From Bolinopsis microptera (Eukaryota; Ctenophora; Tentaculata; Lobata; Bolinopsidae): 64,000 nucleotides of DNA. A program made the position numbers and the translations under genes. Location of the stretch: positions 186,001 through 250,000 of the forward strand of contig NC_087073.1 in assembly GCF_026151205.1 (NCBI RefSeq). Direction: 5' to 3'. Shown piece by piece: positions 46,690 to 56,808 of the stretch (the stretch's first letter is position 1; the number at the start of each line of letters is the position of its first letter). The notes under the pieces were generated by a model. The model saw only the letters and a list, made by a program, of their open reading frames with translations. It was not told the origin of the DNA and made no database searches.

Positions 46690-47979
46690 ATGGATGAACA
46701 GATGAAAGAGGTACAGGCCAGCTTGGCTTTGTTGATGAAGAACAACAAGGAAATGTCGGAAAAGATCGCAGCCCTGGAAGTAGAGAACCGGGAGATCAAG
46801 AAGAATGCTGGCAATGTTCAGGAGCGGATCCAGGAGAATAAAGCGAAGTGGGAGGAAATGAACAAGGAAGCAGTAGAGTTGCTCCAGCGGATGACATTGG
46901 CCCAAGAGGACTTGGCGAATGACAATGTCGAGGCGGAGTACTTTCAGAAGAGTTGCGCAGAAACAGTACTAGCCTGTACAATGCTGACGGGCAGTTATGG
47001 CGGAGAAATGGCCCAAGGAAGCATCAAGGTGAAACAAGAGCCAGTAGAGGAAGAAGTACTGGGGACGCCGTACGACGCGATGGGAAAGGAAGAGAGGATA
47101 GACCTATCTTTCGGACACGACGGGGACTACTCTGCAGTTTCAATGAGAAGGTTCATCGAGAGATATAAAGTTGTCAAAGAGCTGAACATGCGGGCACGAC
47201 TGAGAGGATGGGACTCCCCATCCTACAGGGCTGGGAAGCTGACGCTTTGTCTGCAAGGGGAAGCATTTGACTACGTGAGTTTTGCGAGCTCCATGCTGAA
47301 TCCGTGGACAAGTAACGACGAATTACTTGTAAGTAAGTTGAAGGATAAATTCACGAATGTACAGGCAATCGAACTGAACATTCTTGGGTTTGAGAAGAGT
47401 ATCCAGGAGCCCAGGGAGACAATCAGTGACTACATGACCCGACTGCAAATGACGGTGAAAGAGGCATACGACGGAGATAGCCAATTAGACCTCGACAGAA
47501 GGGTAGCATGGAAGTTTGTAAGTGGATTGGGGGACGAGAGGATCAAGCGGAAGCTGCTAGAGGGTGGCTGGATGAAATCACGGCAAGAGGCGAAACCCCT
47601 GGAGGACCTCCTGAAGGTAGCGGATATAGCAAAGAAGACGGACGACGCAGTAAAAGCCATGGGTAAGGAGACCGGCAGCATCAACGCAGCACAAGAATAT
47701 TCGGTTAGCGCGTGGGAGCAGAAGTCATCGTCACATGCTGGAGACAGGAGGAAGCAATCGTCCGGTGAGTCAGGCCGGTCAAACAGGAGCAACAGTTCGA
47801 GAGGAAGTGGTGAATCATCAGACGGGCTACCACTAGAATTCCTTGAATGCTTCTACTGTAAAAAGAAACACCGAGGGGGATGGTTTCACTGCGCAGTGCG
47901 AAAGAAGGAGGACCCTACGTGGAGACCGGCAAGAAGAGGTGACAAGGCTGGAAGAGGAAGGGGTACGGATTTTCAGTAG
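46690..47979 (+). CDS. gag: Gypsy Gag polyprotein
   Basis: 429 residues from the first ATG downstream of the LTR; the frame is open further upstream but only from a TTG. Gag forms the particle and packages element RNA. The N-terminal 45 residues are a predicted coiled coil rich in K, E and L. The middle (about 130-300) has the spacing of a retrotransposon Gag domain with conserved W residues. A Ser/Gly/Arg-rich linker follows. Near residue 387 CFYC and a later H-C pair form a variant zinc knuckle, not the standard CX2CX4HX4C spacing. The C-terminus is basic. The stop TAG at 47977 is preceded by a frameshift heptamer. Confidence 0.9.
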   Translation: MDEQMKEVQASLALLMKNNKEMSEKIAALEVENREIKKNAGNVQERIQENKAKWEEMNKEAVELLQRMTLAQEDLANDNVEAEYFQKSCAETVLACTMLTGSYGGEMAQGSIKVKQEPVEEEVLGTPYDAMGKEERIDLSFGHDGDYSAVSMRRFIERYKVVKELNMRARLRGWDSPSYRAGKLTLCLQGEAFDYVSFASSMLNPWTSNDELLVSKLKDKFTNVQAIELNILGFEKSIQEPRETISDYMTRLQMTVKEAYDGDSQLDLDRRVAWKFVSGLGDERIKRKLLEGGWMKSRQEAKPLEDLLKVADIAKKTDDAVKAMGKETGSINAAQEYSVSAWEQKSSSHAGDRRKQSSGESGRSNRSNSSRGSGESSDGLPLEFLECFYCKKKHRGGWFHCAVRKKEDPTWRPARRGDKAGRGRGTDFQ

Positions 47980-48011
47980 AGCCCCCTATAGACGGGCAGA
48001 ATGATGGGGGC
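47967..48011 (+). promoter_or_regulatory. Candidate -1 ribosomal frameshift signal between gag and pol
   Basis: GGATTTT at 47967-47973 is read in gag phase as G GAT TTT, a slippery heptamer of the N NNW WWH type, the same heptamer used by red clover necrotic mosaic virus. Seven bases later GCCCCC (47981-47986) can pair with GGGGGC (48006-48011), a 6-bp GC stem with a 19-base loop. The pol frame is open from 47943, so a -1 slip here joins Gag to Pol. Confidence 0.7.
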
Positions 48012-51000
48012 GGGGAGAATACTGGAGAGCAACCTAGCAGCAGAGAAGGGGAGAAGCATGACGTGAAACCTTGGGCATGTGCCAGAGCCCAGTTTCGGGT
48101 CATTACTCCTGAGAAGGGTGGTAAAGGACGGCGGAAGCAGTTACAACAGATGAAGGGGATCGCTTCAGAGGGTCTGAACTCGACACCATATATTAGGATT
48201 AAGTGGGAGAATGGAGTTGAGGAAACTGCACTGTTCGATACAGGGGCCCAGTGGTCATTAATATGTGAAGACTTACTTACAGAACAGGAGAAGGCCACAA
48301 TGGAGAAATCGGCGTTATGTGGGAGAGGAGTATCCGGCGAAAGAATACCTGTCACGGGAGAGATACGAAGAACTGTCTCTGTGGGTGGACTGACTTTCGC
48401 CCACCAGCGATTCATTGTGGTTGAGAAGATGATCTGCTCGATGATATTGGGGATAGATTTCTGGTCTAGGATAGCCAACATATCATTTGACTTCAACAAG
48501 AGTGTGATGACTATCAATGGTAACAGTGAAGAGATAGAGTTGCTATGCCACCCAGCCGCAGGCAGGAGCAGCGTCGCAGGGACCATTGAGGAGGAGAACT
48601 CAGTGGAAGTGGTAGTGGATGCCGAACGTAAGATCCCTACCAGGAGTGAGGCGTTAGTGACATGTTACATCCCCAACATGGAGATGGGTAAGGAGTATAT
48701 GGTTCAACCAATAACGTTTGACGATAAGCTAGTAAGCACACCTTACGGGATTGTTCAGGGAACAAAGAGCGGTAAGGTACAGATCAGGGTAGCAAATCTA
48801 GGAGAGGAAGAGGTGACCCTGGCAGAAGGGGATCCCATTGCTACAGTTGAACTCGGGACCGTATGGGTATCGAACCACAATGCGGGTAAAGCGTTCACCA
48901 GGGCTACAAAGAAAGGCAAAGCAACGGAATTGAGCGAGTTGGTGTGCAGTGAGCTGGAGCCGAGCAAGAGGGGTCAATTAATAGGACTTCTAAACAGATA
49001 TGAAGGTGTGTTCTATAAGGGAGGAGAGCTGCCTATTGTTAGAGTGGGTGTGGAGCACACCATAAGGCTGAAAGAGGACAGCTCACCAGTAGTGAGCAAG
49101 CCGAGGAGGTTGTCAAAAGAGTTAGCCGATGAAGTCCGGGAACACGTCGATGAGCTACTCAAACAAGGAGTAGTCAGGGAATCTAACAGCCAATGGGCAT
49201 CACCCATAGTGTGTGCACGCAAGAAAGATGGGAGCCTGAGGATGGCGATTGATTATCGGATAACCAATGAGAAGTCAAATACAGCGACTTTACATCCAAT
49301 ACCACTCATTGACGATCTTTTGGACAGGCTGGGGAAGGCTAAGTACTTTGCAGTCCTTGATGCAAAGTCGGGATACCACCAGTTACCACTACGAAAGGAA
49401 GATTCGGAGACAACGGCATTTGTAGTACCATGGGGGCATTATGAGTTTGCAGGAAGAACCCCGTTTGGTTTGAAAGGTGCAGGATATTCGTTCCAAAGGA
49501 TGATGTCAGTGATCTTGGGGAGTTCAAACTTCGTCGATGCACTGTGCTATTTGGACGACATCCTAGTCTGGGGGGAAACTTGGGAGGTATTCATGAAACG
49601 GCTCAAGAAGGTGCTGGAAAAGGTGAAGGATGCAAGCCTGGCCTTGGCATCGAAGAAGTGCCAGTTTGGAGTCAGGGAGGTCAGTTACTTGGGATGCACC
49701 ATCAAAGAAGGCATGGTGAAGATAAACGAACAGAGAGTGCAGCAACTGAGGAGCATAGAGCGCCCTCATAATGTACGAGAGCTTAGAAGGGCTTTAGGTG
49801 CGTTTGGCTACGTGCAAAGGTGGCTACCAGGATTGTCACAGATTACCAGGCCATTGTATAATGCGATCACGGACCAGCCGTATGCCCGGCTGAAGTGGAC
49901 GGAGGAAATGAATGAATCATTTTCAACAATAAAGAAATTGATTGCGGACGCAGTGTCGTTGAGTTTGCCCGACATGGATAAGCCATTCACCTTAGTAACA
50001 GACTGTAGTCAAATGGCAGCAGGAGCCATGCTGGCACAGAGGTGCATGGAAGCACCGGATACCCTGAAGCCTGTGGCATTCTACCACCACGCGTTATCCA
50101 AAGCAGAACAGGGATACTCAGCTACCAAGAAGGAGTTGTTGGCGATGGTTAAGGCGGTAGTGAAGTTCAGAGTGTATCTAGGCAAGCAGTTCAACCTTAT
50201 CACGGACCACCAAGCACTGAGTTGGCTTCGTTCACTTGAACCGGAGAATGAGACGGGGAGAAGGGGACGTTGGTTAGACCTGATTCAGCAGTTTGACATG
50301 AAAGTCACTCATAAGAAAGGGAAAAGCCCAGAGATGAGAATAGCTGATTACCTTTCACGGGTCAAATGTGACGGAAATGTAGCTGTAAAAGACCGTAGTG
50401 AAGTGTTTGTCGTGATGACCGCTGGAGGCGAGGAGGCGATAACTGTCAGTCGAGAACAGATCCTGAGCGAGCAGAGCAATGACGCAGCAGTACAAACGAT
50501 GCGTAAGGCGGTTTTGAAAGGAACAGATCTGAACCCCGGAAATAGCGAATCAGAATCGTGGAGGAAGCCCAGCGGGAGCAACGATGAGGAAGTCAAAGCG
50601 ATGTGGAAGCATAGGGACAGGATTTTCATCGACTCAGAGGGGATATTAAGATTACGGTTCAACGGGGGAAAGAAGCGGGAAAGCAACCCTTTCGGAACAG
50701 TGGAAAAGAACAGGATAATAGTTCCTAAGACGTACAGGGACAAAATTATGAATCTTGTTCATAGGAGTGCTACAGCGGCTCATATGGGGAACACACGCAC
50801 CTGGAAGAGGGCACGAGATAACTTTTGGTGGCCGAACATGAGGCAAGACATAGAACAATACGTTCAGGCATGTGAAGAGTGTGGTCTGAACAAACACGTT
50901 AACAACCCGAATAAGGCGCCAGTGTCCAAGACGAGTATACCCGGAAAACCTCTGGAGGAGATGATGCTTGATTTTCTTGGTCCATTCCAAACAGCGAGGG

Positions 51001-52829
51001 AGCATCCATACAGGTACGTCCTCCAAATGCAAGATGTGTTTAGTCGATTCATAATCTTTGTACCGAGCATTGATGCAAGAGCAAAAACGGCAGCAGATGC
51101 AGTGGTCGAAAGATGGATAAGTCTTTTCGGGATCCCGGAAAAGATGAGATCGGATAGAGGTCCACATTTTATTGCAGAGGTGTTCGAGGAACTGTGTAAA
51201 AGAGTGGGTATCAGACACAAGTTGGGTTCACCGGGACACCCCCAGAGCCAGGGGCAAGTAGAGAGGCAGAACCAGTTAATGAACCAGATCAGATGCCTTT
51301 GCGAGAATGATGGGGAGAAGTGGCCGGAGGCCTTATACCTGGTACAAGGGAGCCACAACAACTCGATCAACGCTACAACAGGTTTTACTCCAGCTAGGCT
51401 TTTGTTTGGCAGGGATTTTAACCGACCAGACGACATGATTGCTCAGGAGAGGGATAAGGTGAAGACGCCTGGAACAACTGTATTGGAGGAGAGGGACGAA
51501 GAATGCAGACTGTTGACTGAGCAAGCACGAACAAACCTGGTCGAATATCAAGAGGAGAGAGTGGAATCAGCAGAGAAAGAAGGACCCTGCAAAACCCCGT
51601 ACGAAGTAGGCGACTTGGTGCGTTATAGGCTCACGGACGAAGCAAGGAGCAATAAAGGCGGGAAGACATCCCCCCGCTACTCGGAGCCGTACAGGATAAC
51701 AGTGATCAAGGGTGACGGATATACTTACACGATGGAGCCAGTGGATAAGGACAGTAGAGGCACGCGTAAAGATAGACGGTTCAACTACTTGAAAACGCAC
51801 AAGAGAGTAGTGAGCAGTGAGGTGGCTCCGGAGCCGGACAGCCCTACGGTGACACAACCCCAGCGAGATGAACTACACCCTCAAGTGAACGACGGTGTTC
51901 CAGAGGTCATGGAACAGTCCCCGGTAGCTCCACCTGATGCAGCGCTAACCGTTCGGAGATCCGGGAGGACTAGGAATCCAGTGAGGTTACTGCAGGCGGG
52001 ACACCCCCAGAGCCAGGGGCAAGTAGAGAGGCAGAACCAGTTAATGAACCAGATCAGATGCCTTTGCGAGAACGATGGGGAGAAGTGGCCGGAGGCCTTA
52101 TACCTGGTACAAGGGAGCCACAACAACTCGATCAACGCTACAACAGGTTTTACTCCAGCTAGGCTTTTGTTTGGCAGGGATTTTAACCGACCAGACGACA
52201 TGATTGCTCAGGAGAGGGATAAGGTGAAGACGCCTGGAACAACTGTATTGGAGGAGAGGGACGAAGAATGCAGACTGTTGACTGAGCAAGCACGAACAAA
52301 CCTGGTCGAATATCAAGAGGAGAGAGTGGAATCAGCAGAGAAAGAAGGACCCTGCAAAACCCCGTACGAAGTAGGCGACTTGGTGCGTTATAGGCTCACG
52401 GACGAAGCAAGGAGCAATAAAGGCGGGAAGACATCCCCCCGCTACTCGGAGCCGTACAGGATAACAGTGATCAAGGGTGACGGATATACTTACACGATGG
52501 AGCCAGTGGATAAGGACAGTAGAGGCACGCGTAAAGATAGACGGTTCAACTACTTGAAAACGCACAAGAGAGTAGTGAGCAGTGAGGTGGCTCCGGAGCC
52601 GGACAGCCCTACGGTGACACATCCCCAGCGAGATGAACTACACCCTCAAGTGAACGACGGTGTTCCAGAGGTCATGGAACAGTCCCCGGTAGCTCCACCT
52701 GATGCAGCGCTAACCGTTCGGAGATCCGGGAGGACTAGGAATCCAGTGAGGTTACTGCAGGCGGACGGGAAGAAGAAGCGGTACGAAGATGCAGAGGCCA
52801 GCGGACAACCAGACGCAGATGAGGATTGA
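47973..52829 (+). CDS. pol: Gypsy Pol polyprotein with duplicated integrase C-terminal part
   Basis: Read by -1 frameshift from gag; no ATG is well placed at its start. Positions below count from the codon at 48063. Protease: DTGA at 59-62. Reverse transcriptase: YLDD at 496-499. RNase H: acidic residues in VTDCS, KKEL and TDHQ. Integrase: zinc-finger H900, H907, C937, C940, then D970, D1031 and E1067, a D-D(35)E triad. The C-terminus has YEVGDLVRYR. From 51234 a 765-bp segment is repeated directly and in frame at 51999-52763, so the catalytic Glu region and C-terminal domain occur twice (second Glu at 1322). At least two base differences separate the repeats. Without the repeat the protein would be about 255 residues shorter, nearer the usual size. 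Confidence 0.93.
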   Translation, partial: SVEPPIDGQNDGGGENTGEQPSSREGEKHDVKPWACARAQFRVITPEKGGKGRRKQLQQMKGIASEGLNSTPYIRIKWENGVEETALFDTGAQWSLICEDLLTEQEKATMEKSALCGRGVSGERIPVTGEIRRTVSVGGLTFAHQRFIVVEKMICSMILGIDFWSRIANISFDFNKSVMTINGNSEEIELLCHPAAGRSSVAGTIEEENSVEVVVDAERKIPTRSEALVTCYIPNMEMGKEYMVQPITFDDKLVSTPYGIVQGTKSGKVQIRVANLGEEEVTLAEGDPIATVELGTVWVSNHNAGKAFTRATKKGKATELSELVCSELEPSKRGQLIGLLNRYEGVFYKGGELPIVRVGVEHTIRLKEDSSPVVSKPRRLSKELADEVREHVDELLKQGVVRESNSQWASPIVCARKKDGSLRMAIDYRITNEKSNTATLHPIPLIDDLLDRLGKAKYFAVLDAKSGYHQLPLRKEDSETTAFVVPWGHYEFAGRTPFGLKGAGYSFQRMMSVILGSSNFVDALCYLDDILVWGETWEVFMKRLKKVLEKVKDASLALASKKCQFGVREVSYLGCTIKEGMVKINEQRVQQLRSIERPHNVRELRRALGAFGYVQRWLPGLSQITRPLYNAITDQPYARLKWTEEMNESFSTIKKLIADAVSLSLPDMDKPFTLVTDCSQMAAGAMLAQRCMEAPDTLKPVAFYHHALSKAEQGYSATKKELLAMVKAVVKFRVYLGKQFNLITDHQALSWLRSLEPENETGRRGRWLDLIQQFDMKVTHKKGKSPEMRIADYLSRVKCDGNVAVKDRSEVFVVMTAGGEEAITVSREQILSEQSNDAAVQTMRKAVLKGTDLNPGNSESESWRKPSGSNDEEVKAMWKHRDRIFIDSEGILRLRFNGGKKRESNPFGTVEKNRIIVPKTYRDKIMNLVHRSATAAHMGNTRTWKRARDNFWWPNMRQDIEQYVQACEECGLNKHVNNPNKAPVSKTSIPGKPLEEMMLDFLGPFQTAREHPYRYVLQMQDVFSRFIIFVPSIDARAKTAADAVVERWISLFGIPEKMRSDRGPHFIAEVFEELCKRVGIRHKLGSPGHPQSQGQVERQNQLMNQIRCLCENDGEKWPEALYLVQGSHNNSINATTGFTPARLLFGRDFNRPDDMIAQERDKVKTPGTTVLEERDEECRLLTEQARTNLVEYQEERVESAEKEGPCKTPYEVGDLVRYRLTDEARSNKGGKTSPRYSEPYRITVIKGDGYTYTMEPVDKDSRGTRKDRRFNYLKTHKRVVSSEVAPEPDSPTVTQPQRDELHPQVNDGVPEVMEQSPVAPPDAALTVRRSGRTRNPVRLLQAGHPQSQGQVERQNQLMNQIRCLCENDGEKWPEALYLVQGSHNNSINATTGFTPARLLFGRDFNRPDDMIAQERDKVKTPGTTVLEERDEECRLLTEQARTNLVEYQEERVESAEKEGPCKTPYEVGDLVRYRLTDEARSNKGGKTSPRYSEPYRITVIKGDGYTYTMEPVDKDSRGTRKDRRFNYLKTHKRVVSSEVAPEPDSPTVTHPQRDELHPQVNDGVPEVMEQSPVAPPDAALTVRRSGRTRNPVRLLQADGKKKRYEDAEASGQPDADED
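51234..52763 (+). repeat. In-frame 765-bp tandem duplication within pol
   Basis: GGGACACCCCCAGAGCCAGG occurs at 51233 and again 765 bases later at 51998. The two copies differ at about 51303/52068 (T/C) and 51855/52620 (A/T). The frame is kept through the junction, with a single stop after the second copy. Confidence 0.95.
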
Positions 52830-53309
52830 TGGAATTTGGGGTATTTCAGAGGGTAATAGGACATTTGGGACATGATAGAAATGATACAAATATGTTATAC
52901 TATTTATCATGACTATTGGATCATCATAACGGACATTATTATTATCATGAGGGACATTATTTACATGATTAATAATATATTATTGACAATGAGAATCTTG
53001 TTATAACGTGATGAACAGACATTATTATTATCATGAGGGACGTTATTTACATGATTGATAATATTTTATTGACGATAAGAATCTTGTTATAACGTGATGA
53101 ACGGACACTATTATTATCATGAGGGACATTATTTACATGAATAATAATATTTTATCACGTTGGACTTTTACCCCAATGTCAATATCCAGCTTATTGATTG
53201 GGAAGGATGTAAAGGATACGCAGATAGATAACGATTCAAATAAATATCATTTGGAAATACGTCTAGTAACATACATTGGAAGTTAACGTGGAATCTGAGA
53301 TATGAGGAG
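52830..53309 (+). other. Gypsy 3' untranslated part with 86-bp repeats
   Basis: About 2.7 units of an 86-bp direct repeat (GACATTATTATTATCATGAG and TTACATGATTAATAATAT) start at 52932, 53018 and 53104. Purine-rich GAGATATGAGGAG just before 53310 may be the polypurine tract. No env frame. Confidence 0.8.
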
Positions 53310-53395
53310 TGTTATGATTGTTACTAACGATGTTACTTATCTTAGCATGGAGCTTTAGCTCACTCTTATTACAAAGGTAAGAGCAAGTCATTTCA
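53310..53395 (+). repeat. 3' LTR, 86 bp
   Basis: Identical to 46574-46659 over all 86 bases and followed by the ACGT target duplication. Confidence 0.93.
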
Positions 53396-53399
53396 ACGT

Positions 53400-55797
53400 A
53401 TATCTACATAATGCAAGCGAGATGAATTATGCCTCGTTACGTTTATCTACATAACGCAAGCGAGATGAATTATGCCTCGTTACGTATATCTACATAATGC
53501 AAGGGAGATGAATTATGCCTCGTTACGTATATCTACATAATGCAAGCGAGATGAATTATGCCTCGTTACGTATATCTACATAATGCAAGCGAGATGAATT
53601 ATGCCTCGTTACGTATATCTACATAATGCAAGCGAGATGAATTATGCCTCGTTACGTATATCTACATAATGCAAGGAAGATGAATTATGCCTCGTTACGT
53701 ATATCTACATAATGCAAGCGAGATGAATTATGCCTCGTTACGTATATCTACATAATGCAAGCGAGATGAATTATGCCTCGTTACGTATATCTACATAATG
53801 CAAGCGAGATGAATTATGCCTCGTTACGTATATCTACATAATGCAAGCGAGATGAATTATGCCTCGTTACGTATATCTACATAATGCAAGGAAGATGAAT
53901 TATGCCTCGTTACGTATATCTACATAATGCAAGCGAGATGAATTATGCCTCGTTACGTATATCTACATAATGCAAGCGAGATGAATTATGCCTCGTTACG
54001 TATATCTACATAATGCAAGCGAGATGAATTATGCCTCGTTACGTATATCTACATAATGCAAGCGAGATGAATTATGCCTCGTTACGTATATCTACATAAT
54101 GCAAGCGAGATGAATTATGCCTGGTTACGTATATCTACATAATGCAAGCGAGATGAATTATGCCTCGTTACGTATATCTACATAATGCAAGCGAGATGAA
54201 TTATGCCTGGTTACGTATATCTACATAATGCAAGCGAGATGAATTATGCCTCGTTACGTATATCTACATAATGCAAGCGAGATGAATTATGCCTCGTTAC
54301 GTATATCTACATAATGCAAGCGAGATGAATTATGCCTCGTTACGTATATCTACATAATGCAAGCGAGATGAATTATGCCTCGTTACGTATATCTACATAA
54401 TGCAAGCGAGATGAATTATGCCTCGTTACGTATATCTACATAATGCAAGCGAGATGAATTATGCCTCGTTACGTATATCTACATAATGCAAGCGAGATGA
54501 ATTATGCCTCGTTACGTATATCTACATAATGCAAGCGAGATGAATTATGCCTCGTTACGTATATCTACATAATGCAAGCGAGATGAATTATGCCTCGTTA
54601 CGTATATCTACATAATGCAAGCGAGATGAATTATGCCTCGTTACGTATATCTACATAATGCAAGCGAGATGAATTATGCCTCGTTACGTATATCTACATA
54701 ATGCAAGCGAGATGAATTATGCCTCGTTACGTATATCTACATAATGCAAGCGAGATGAATTATGCCTCGTTACGTATATCTACATAATGCAAGCGAGATG
54801 AATTATGCCTCGTTACGTATATCTACATAATGCAAGCGAGATGAATTATGCCTCGTTACGTATATCTACATAATGCAAGCGAGATGAATTATGCCTCGTT
54901 ACGTATATCTACATAATGCAAGCGAGATGAATTATGCCTCGTTACGTATATCTACATAATGCAAGCGAGATGAATTATGCCTCGTTACGTATATCTACAT
55001 AATGCAAGCGAGATGAATTATGCCTCGTTACGTATATCTACATAATGCAAGCGAGATGAATTATGCCTCGTTACGTATATCTACATAATGCAAGCGAGAT
55101 GAATTATGCCTCGTTACGTATATCTACATAATGCAAGCGAGATGAATTATGCCTCGTTACGTATATCTACATAATGCAAGCGAGATGAATTATGCCTCGT
55201 TACGTATATCTACATAATGCAAGCGAGATGAATTATGCCTCGTTACGTATATCTACATAATGCAAGCGAGATGAATTATGCCTCGTTACGTATATCTACA
55301 TAATGCAAGCGAGATGAATTATGCCTCGTTACGTATATCTACATAATGCAAGCGAGATGAATTATGCCTCGTTACGTATATCTACATAATGCAAGCGAGA
55401 TGAATTATGCCTCGTTACGTATATCTACATAATGCAAGCGAGATGAATTATGCCTCGTTACGTATATCTACATAATGCAAGCGAGATGAATTATGCCTCG
55501 TTACGTATATCTACATAATGCAAGCGAGATGAATTATGCCTCGTTACGTATATCTACATAATGCAAGCGAGATGAATTATGCCTCGTTACGTATATCTAC
55601 ATAATGCAAGCGAGATGAATTATGCCTCGTTACGTATATCTACATAATGCAAGCGAGATGAATTATGCCTCGTTACGTATATCTACATAATGCAAGCGAG
55701 ATGAATTATGCCTCGTTACGTATATCTACATAATGCAAGCGAGATGAATTATGCCTCGTTACGTATATCTACATAATGCAAGCGAGATGAATTATGC
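53400..55797. repeat. 43-bp satellite, copy B, right block
   Basis: About 56 units, more uniform than those in copy A; a few have GCAAGGAAG or GCCTGGTT variants. Ends at TTATGCAACATAGCAACTCC, homologous to 24245-24265. Confidence 0.97.
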
Positions 55798-56689
55798 AAC
55801 ATAGCAACTCCACATGTAAGATTTATCTCAATTTTGTTTCTTCATCTCAATTTTGTTTGTTCCTAAAATTTTAACGTTTTGATTGGTCAGGATGGGCCTA
55901 AATGGGAAATCTCTTGAAAATAACCAGTACAACGATCTACCATAAAGAGTGCAATTGTGCACTATACATTTTCAATATCCCTACCTGTACTGTTCTGTTG
56001 AAGCCCTATTTTGCCTTAATAAGGAATTAAGGAACAATACAATGACTCTATATGGACACGAAAAAGGCTCGATGTATATGCTACAATTCTCGAAGTATCC
56101 TGCAATTCTAGGAATTGAAAAAATGTCTGTACTTTCAGAGCAATTGAACTAACAGTAGCAATACTGCCTACCAATACACCAATAAACAGTCAATGCCCGG
56201 AAATTTCTCACAGTTAGCCAAGGTCGAACACAGCACTAAGCAGGGTGGGGCACAAGGAACGAATAGGGCACAACAATGAGTCTTATCTAAAACAAATAAT
56301 ATGAGAAGGAAGACTATGTCGTCTAAATTCTATAAAACGTTTACAAACCTGATAACTTGGGGTTGAGGAGAGAGTCTTCACAAGATAGATACCAGTTAGA
56401 AAGTAGTTGCTCGAATAAGTTGTTGTGATCCTGTACTTCACTGAAATTCTCCGCGTGAGTTTTTTATTTTACAGCTTTACAATAGGACGCGGGCAGTCGT
56501 ATTCTAAAATGGTACTAACTCAGATGTCCCTCACATAAATGGAGGAATTAATTAACTGATATTAAGTAGGTAATTAACTAATCAAGAACAGCCCCGTAGC
56601 CAAGATAATCTGCCATGGCAGGCGAGTCCGACCGGACAGCTAGGGGACGTAAAGCCGAATGAAACATTTTGAGAGAATTTGAGAATATT
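55798..56689. other. Unit spacer before the LINE relic, copy B
   Basis: Matches 24255-24451 plus 25757-26479 of copy A and shows the empty site (TGTTCTGTTGAAG at 55991-56003) for the telomere-like insertion. No gene. Confidence 0.6.
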
Positions 56690-56748
56690 TCCACGTTATC
56701 CTGCATTTTCCACGTTATCCTGCATTTTCCACGTTATCCTGCATTTTG
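56690..56748. repeat. 19-bp repeat CCACGTTATCCTGCATTTT, copy B, 3 units
   Basis: Same unit as 26480-26636 with only three repeats. Confidence 0.9.
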
Positions 56749-56808
56749 CCTTAGCTTTTTGAAAAAAAGGCCTCGATTTATGTGAGGGACATCTAAGCCC
56801 AGCAGATA

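Larger units (their letters stand above)
46574..53395 (+). mobile_element. Complete Ty3/gypsy LTR retrotransposon, 6822 bp
   Basis: Bounded by identical 86-bp LTRs and a 4-bp target duplication ACGT (46570-46573 and 53396-53399) within a 43-bp satellite unit. Between the LTRs are gag, a -1 frameshift signal and pol in the order protease, reverse transcriptase, RNase H, integrase, the Ty3/gypsy order. No envelope gene is present. LTRs this short recall the Mag-type lineage, but the clade is not proven. LTR identity suggests recent insertion. Copy A lacks it. Confidence 0.95.

Noticed and set aside
48755-52873. Minus-strand frames opposite the gypsy pol gene
   Set aside because: Shadow frames of a strongly supported pol gene; identical pairs simply mirror the 765-bp duplication.
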